Part shown: positions 60,239 through 64,000 of the stretch, in pieces
Numbering within the stretch: position 1 is the first letter of the stretch
Layout: each line of letters opens with the position of its first letter
Position numbers and translations under genes: made by a program
DNA from: Neptunitalea lumnitzerae
GTDB taxonomy: Bacteria; Bacteroidota; Bacteroidia; Flavobacteriales; Flavobacteriaceae
DNA length: 64,000 nt
Direction of reading: 5' to 3'
Assembly (NCBI RefSeq): GCF_027924185.1
Contig: NZ_BRVO01000001.1
Coordinates: forward strand, 930,001 to 994,000
The notes under the pieces: generated by a model
Seen by the model: the letters and a program-made list of their open reading frames with translations, nothing else
Databases searched by the model: none
What the model was told of the DNA's origin: nothing

Positions 60239-61276
60239 CTCTGCTAGGTTAATTCCGTTTTGAGGAAGTACACTAAATCCGTTGTAAATATCTATACTAT
60301 CTAATTTTTTAACTGAGAAGTCTTCTTGTTTGCAGTAAGGTACCATTCCTTTTTTCTTTAGTCGTTTGGCTAAGTACTCTTGTTCGTATTGTCCGGGGGT
60401 AGGTATAAAGAAGGCTTTTTTCTCAAGTTTAGCCAAATCCATAATAGTGGTATATCCGCTACGGCTAAGTATGGTAGTGCTTTGGTTAAAGGCTTCTTCT
60501 AATTGATTTTTGGTCATATAGTTATAGATAACCATATTGTTTTCAGTAGTATGTGTTTGCTCAGGTTCTATTTTACCTTTTACCAATAAAATGTTACCTG
60601 GGTATGCTTTTAATTCTTCTAGTAAAACCTCTTCAAGCATTGTACGTTGAGGTTCTGGACCCGATATGAGCGCCATTACATCGTACACTTTGGCTGTCTC
60701 TTTCTTTTCTAACCTGCTTAAAGGTCCTATGTACTTAATATTTTTCTTATCCTTTTTTAAATGCCCAAGTTTACCAGACAGGTTGGGTTTGTCTTTAAAA
60801 TCAGGTACCCAACACTCATCATATTTTTTTATAATGTTTTGGTGAATTTTAGAGCTTAACCAAGTAGTGTTACCTGTTAATACATTTAATTGGTGGGTAA
60901 TAAAAACACAAGGAATCCCTTTTGCCTGAATACCTAAACGGTTGTCAGATATAATACCATCTATATTTTTTTCGGCAACCAATTTTTCTACCGCTTTACG
61001 CTCTTTGGTTATTGCAGCAAGCATTTTAGGCGAATCCCAAATCATTTTTAATTTAAAATTCTTTCCTTTTTTAGCGTATTCAATGTCGTAAGACGGAAGC
61101 TGATGAGCTTCTACCTCCGGAAATTCTTTTCTTAATAATTCAAGAGCTATACCGTCTGAGGCTATAACTGGCTCATAATATTCATCTTGCAAGGCATGTA
61201 TAATAGGTATACATCTTGTGGCATGCCCCAACCCCCAATTTAGTGGAGCAACTAAAATGCGCTTCTTTTCACTCAT
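60218..61276 (-). CDS. MurG-like glycosyltransferase of unknown acceptor
   Basis: A 352-residue GT-B glycosyltransferase from the ATG at 61276 (the longer frame starts outside the family pattern). The N-terminus ILVAPLNWGLGHATRCIPIIHAL matches the UDP-sugar glycosyltransferase type related to MurG and to Bacteroidota lipid glycosyltransferases. The sugar-nucleotide site is near the C-terminus (STTILSRSGYTTIMDLAKLEKKAFFIPTPGQYEQEYLAKRL). Its end overlaps the sugar-kinase end by 21 bases. Substrate and acceptor are unknown. Confidence 0.86.
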   Translation of the reverse strand: MSEKKRILVAPLNWGLGHATRCIPIIHALQDEYYEPVIASDGIALELLRKEFPEVEAHQLPSYDIEYAKKGKNFKLKMIWDSPKMLAAITKERKAVEKLVAEKNIDGIISDNRLGIQAKGIPCVFITHQLNVLTGNTTWLSSKIHQNIIKKYDECWVPDFKDKPNLSGKLGHLKKDKKNIKYIGPLSRLEKKETAKVYDVMALISGPEPQRTMLEEVLLEELKAYPGNILLVKGKIEPEQTHTTENNMVIYNYMTKNQLEEAFNQSTTILSRSGYTTIMDLAKLEKKAFFIPTPGQYEQEYLAKRLKKKGMVPYCKQEDFSVKKLDSIDIYNGFSVLPQNGINLAELFAIFD

Positions 61277-61346
61277 AACCACGAAATTAATTAATTTTGA
61301 ACTCTTAAAGATTTCCATAATTTTGCCAAAAAATTAAATAATTGTT

Positions 61347-62021
61347 TTGGGTAGTAAAAACAAGCTAAAAAGGTTCAAGGAAAATGAGACATTTTCCAAC
61401 GTAATTCAGCCAACCAGAGAAGAGGCTGTGAGTGGTGCATTTGACTTAAAGGGAAATTGGAATGCCAATTTTTTTAAGAATGACAACCCTATTGTATTGG
61501 AGTTAGGATGTGGAAAAGGAGAGTACACGGTGAACCTGGCTAAAATGTATCCTGAGAAAAATTTTATTGGGATAGATATTAAGGGAGCTCGTTTTTGGAG
61601 AGGTGCCAAAACAGCAGTAGAAGATGCTATGAACAATGTGGCGTTTTTGAGAACCCAAATTGAATTGATAGAATATTTTTTTGCAGAGAATGAGGTAAGT
61701 GAAATTTGGATTACGTTCCCAGATCCGCAAATTAAATATAAGCGTACCAAGCACCGTATGACTAATACAGAGTTTTTACAGCGCTATAAAAGAGTACTTT
61801 CAGAAGATGGTGTAATGCATTTAAAAACCGATAGTGAGTTTATGCATGGCTATACGTTAGGGTTGTTACATGGTGAGGGCCACGAGGTACTTTACGCCAA
61901 CCATAACATATATAAAAACGAAGGTGCACCAAAAGAGGTAACAGGTATTCAAACTTTTTATGAAAATCAGTATCTTGAGCAAAATAAACCTATCACGTAT
62001 ATTAAATTTAAAATAAAATAG
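61347..62021 (+). CDS. trmB: tRNA (guanine-N7-)-methyltransferase
   Basis: A 224-residue SAM-dependent enzyme that methylates G46 of tRNA. The start is a TTG (61347), placed to begin at GSKNKLKRFKENETF as in relatives. Motif I is VLELGCGKGEYTVNLA (about 50-65). The family segment IWITFPDPQIKYKRTKHRMTNTEF is at about 115-138, and the C-terminal GIQTFYENQYLEQNKPITYIKF closes the fold. It is followed by the LysE-type gene after four bases. Confidence 0.95.
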   Translation: MGSKNKLKRFKENETFSNVIQPTREEAVSGAFDLKGNWNANFFKNDNPIVLELGCGKGEYTVNLAKMYPEKNFIGIDIKGARFWRGAKTAVEDAMNNVAFLRTQIELIEYFFAENEVSEIWITFPDPQIKYKRTKHRMTNTEFLQRYKRVLSEDGVMHLKTDSEFMHGYTLGLLHGEGHEVLYANHNIYKNEGAPKEVTGIQTFYENQYLEQNKPITYIKFKIK

Positions 62022-62025
62022 CGGT

Positions 62026-62655
62026 TTGCATTTAGTTGTCCTTTTTTTTGCTACTTATTTCTCATCATTTGGTGCCTCTGTGTTACCGGGGTTATTAAAT
62101 ATGAACGCCGCTAAAATTAGTGCAGAAAAAGGCAAAAAGTATGCTGTGTATTTTAGTGTAGGGGTATGTATTATAATTGCTTTACAGGCATATATTGCGG
62201 TTAATATATCTAAGTTTCTTTTTAAGAATCCGCATATTATAGATTACTTAATGGAGCTTGCTTTGGTGATTTTTGCATTGCTTGCGGCATATTTCTTTTG
62301 GCATGCTAAAAAGAAACAAGGGAAGGAGAAAAAGGTTAAGTATGTTTCTGTAAGCCGCAGAAATAGCTTCTTTAAGGGGATGTTTCTAGGTGTTTTAAAT
62401 TTACTAACCTTGCCTTTTTATTGTGGTTTAAATGCTACTTGGAAAGTAAGCGGATGGATTACCTATAACTGGCAAGACACCCTTACCTTTGTAGTTTCTG
62501 CAGCTACGGGTACTTTTTCTATACTTTATATCTATATTTTTTATTTTCATAAACTAGAAGTAAAGTCTAGCAAGTTTTCTAAATACTCCGATTACATTTT
62601 AGGGGTATTAATGTTGCTATTAATGGTGCTTACAATTTTTAGACTCTACTCTTAG
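62026..62655 (+). CDS. LysE-type exporter
   Basis: A 209-residue inner-membrane protein with six hydrophobic segments and the N-terminal pattern FGASVLPGLLNMNAAKISAEKGKKYAVYFSVGVCIIIAL, as in the LysE amino-acid or metabolite exporters. The start appears to be a TTG four bases after the trmB stop, and no better ATG is close. The cargo is unknown. Confidence 0.82.
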   Translation: MHLVVLFFATYFSSFGASVLPGLLNMNAAKISAEKGKKYAVYFSVGVCIIIALQAYIAVNISKFLFKNPHIIDYLMELALVIFALLAAYFFWHAKKKQGKEKKVKYVSVSRRNSFFKGMFLGVLNLLTLPFYCGLNATWKVSGWITYNWQDTLTFVVSAATGTFSILYIYIFYFHKLEVKSSKFSKYSDYILGVLMLLLMVLTIFRLYS

Positions 62656-62666
62656 ATGTATAGGTT

Positions 62667-63005
62667 ATGGCGTTAGCTCCTAATTTTTTTGATCGTGTTT
62701 ATGAAGTAGCAAGACTTATTCCTGCTGGTAGCGTTACCTCTTATGGAGCTATTGCTAAATATTTAAGCGCGCCACGTTCAGCAAGAATGGTTGGGTGGGC
62801 TATGAATAACTGTAAAGGTAGAGAAGATGTGCCAGCCCATAGAGTTGTAAACAGAAACGGAATGCTTACTGGTAAATTTCATTTTGAAGGAACCAACCTT
62901 ATGCAACAACTATTGGAAGCTGAAGGGGTTGAGGTAAAAGAAAATCAAGTGGTTAATTTTAAAGAAGTTTTCTGGGATCCATCCATAGAATTGCTTGAAA
63001 AATAG
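62667..63005 (+). CDS. Alkyltransferase-like protein (ATL)
   Basis: A 112-residue homologue of O6-methylguanine-DNA methyltransferase in which the catalytic cysteine of PCHR is replaced: V55-P-A57-H-R. It keeps Y26 (TSYGAIA) and R40 (SARMVG), used for base flipping. Such ATL proteins bind O6-alkylguanine without transferring the group and feed the lesion to nucleotide excision repair. The size is typical. It lies 11 bases after the LysE-type gene and may share its transcript. Confidence 0.93.
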   Translation: MALAPNFFDRVYEVARLIPAGSVTSYGAIAKYLSAPRSARMVGWAMNNCKGREDVPAHRVVNRNGMLTGKFHFEGTNLMQQLLEAEGVEVKENQVVNFKEVFWDPSIELLEK

Positions 63006-63034
63006 TTTACATATTTCAGATTTGCTTTGATAGC

Positions 63035-64000
63035 TTAGTCCATTAGGCAAATAACAAAGTGGGTTGTGTTTTCTTTGTTCTGATACACTAAATATCCACC
63101 ATGAGCCTCAATAATATTTTTAGATAAGGTTAAACCAATACCAGCACCTTCTTTACGAGTGGTGAAAAATGGTAAAAATATTTTGTCTTCAATTTCTTTT
63201 GGTACTCCGGGACCATTATCAATAATACTAATATAAAGGCGGTTGTTGGTTTGTGTGGCTTCAATACGAATCTCTTTATTAGTAAGATGCGCTAATGAAT
63301 ACATACTATTGGTAAGCAGGTTAATGAGGGCTTGTTCCATAAGTAACTTGTCTAGTGCTAACCAATGGTTAAAATCTATATGATTGGTAAGTGTAATTTG
63401 GTGCTCTTTAAGCATTGGACTCATAAAGTTTATACAGCTGTTTATGAGTTCTTGTAACGATGTTTTTTCTCTTTTAGGAGTTGGTAACATGGCTAGCTTA
63501 CGGTAGCTCTCAACAAACTTTTGCAAATGGTTACTGCGTTGCAACATGGTAGCTACACTTTGTTTCATATCTTCTAAATCTTCATCGGTCAAATGGTCTT
63601 GTGCTACCATTTCTTGCAGGTTTTGCGATAGTGAACGTATGGGGGTAAGCGAATTTAATAACTCATGTGATATTACTTTCATTAGATTGCTCCATGCTTC
63701 TTTCTCTTTTCTATCTACTACTTTTTGTATAGAGTCTAACATAATAACATAGTAATTACCATAGAGTGTTTTAGTGTTAGACGTTTGTAGTATAAAGGTT
63801 TGCGTGTTTTCATTATCTACTCTAATCTGCAAGGAGGTTTTTACCTCTTTAAAATTCTGTTCCTCTATCAAAGTGGTTAAGGCAGCTGCATGTTGCTTTA
63901 AGTACGACCATTTGGATACTTTAGGTGTTTTAAAGTGTTTAGAAAAATAGTCGTTCATTAAAAAGATATTCCAATCTTCCGCGGAATATTCTAAAATTAA
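63035..64000 (-). CDS. Sensor histidine kinase (NtrY-like), N-terminus outside the window
   Basis: The gene runs off the right edge. A methionine at 63958 is internal, because the frame stays open to base 64000, with LILEYSAEDWNIFL before it. The visible 321 residues include the end of a PAS-like region, the HisKA helix with SHELLNSLTPIRSLS, an N box (ALINLLTNSMYSL), a G1 box (IIDNGPGVPKEIEDKIFLPFFTTRKEGAG) and a G2 box (IGLTLSKNIIEAHGG). The layout fits NtrY-type kinases that pair with NtrC-type regulators; the partner is not in the window. Confidence 0.9.
   Translation of the reverse strand, partial: LILEYSAEDWNIFLMNDYFSKHFKTPKVSKWSYLKQHAAALTTLIEEQNFKEVKTSLQIRVDNENTQTFILQTSNTKTLYGNYYVIMLDSIQKVVDRKEKEAWSNLMKVISHELLNSLTPIRSLSQNLQEMVAQDHLTDEDLEDMKQSVATMLQRSNHLQKFVESYRKLAMLPTPKREKTSLQELINSCINFMSPMLKEHQITLTNHIDFNHWLALDKLLMEQALINLLTNSMYSLAHLTNKEIRIEATQTNNRLYISIIDNGPGVPKEIEDKIFLPFFTTRKEGAGIGLTLSKNIIEAHGGYLVYQNKENTTHFVICLMD

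Noticed and set aside
1-64000. Mobile elements, prophage, CRISPR arrays or defence islands
   Set aside because: No transposase, integrase, phage structural gene, regularly spaced repeat array or Cas/restriction gene was seen, and gene order looks like stable core chromosome with a catabolic locus.

Overview
The window comes from the chromosome of a low-GC member of the Bacteroidota, most likely a marine Flavobacteriaceae. The evidence is the AT-rich sequence, promoters of the TTG/TTTG-N17-23-TAnnTTTG type, exported proteins with type IX secretion C-terminal domains, GLPGLI, DUF4296, DUF4271, DUF5689 and DUF423 proteins, and TonB-dependent receptors with an N-terminal carboxypeptidase-like repeat. 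No genus is assigned. There is no phage, insertion sequence, integrase, CRISPR array or rRNA. A gene runs off each end of the window, and both are annotated as partial.

Layout. 1-8.4 kb: the start of a membrane glycosyltransferase (minus strand), a PAS histidine kinase with a single-domain response regulator, then exported proteins, among them a DUF4382 lipoprotein and an erythromycin-esterase-fold protein. 8.4-13.8 kb (minus): a BlaI-type repressor, two M56 (BlaR1-like) membrane peptidases, TonB-C-like proteins and a TPR protein, read from a promoter covered by three copies of one 16-bp palindrome. 13.9-19.9 kb: a DUF5689 lipoprotein and a TonB-dependent receptor divergent from an exported endonuclease/exonuclease/phosphatase. 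20-21.6 kb: a GAF protein lacking an ATPase domain and a DUF423 protein. 21.6-24.9 kb (minus): feoA, feoB, a 44-residue Cys-rich FeoB partner and a SCO1 protein. 25.2-28.5 kb: a secreted M1 aminopeptidase and RseP. 28.5-29.0 kb: two tandem tRNA-Asn transcription units. 29-35 kb: a serine hydrolase lipoprotein, two GLPGLI proteins and a divergent two-component system. 35-47.7 kb: mostly housekeeping genes (alanine dehydrogenase, Zn peptidase, dihydroorotase, polyprenol-phosphate glycosyltransferase, hemD, pckA, saccharopine dehydrogenase, Lrp regulator, tyrS). 47.8-52.5 kb: a LuxE-like protein, a T9SS cargo protein and a PhoB/PhoR-type pair. 52.5-60.2 kb: an apparent sucrose/fructoside locus. 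60.2-64 kb: a glycosyltransferase, trmB, a LysE-type exporter, an alkyltransferase-like protein and a partial histidine kinase.

Genes that appear to work together. (1) The LacI regulator, TonB-dependent receptor, MFS sugar carrier, GH100-like glycosidase and PfkB kinase form a complete outer-membrane-to-cytosol route for a fructosyl sugar, with two identical 18-bp operator repeats in the divergent promoter. A small exported glutaredoxin-like protein sits inside this operon. (2) The BlaI/M56/TonB-C array looks like an envelope-signal relay with autoregulation. (3) The kinase/regulator pair at 32.8-34.9 kb shares a triple GTTAA direct repeat of exact 10-bp period with the promoter of the second GLPGLI gene, which suggests a small regulon encoded beside its regulator. 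(4) The 5' leader of the Zn metallopeptidase at 36.3 kb can fold into a three-way junction ending seven bases before the start codon, and is the best candidate here for an undescribed RNA element.

All family assignments were made by reading protein motifs. No database search or computed alignment was run.
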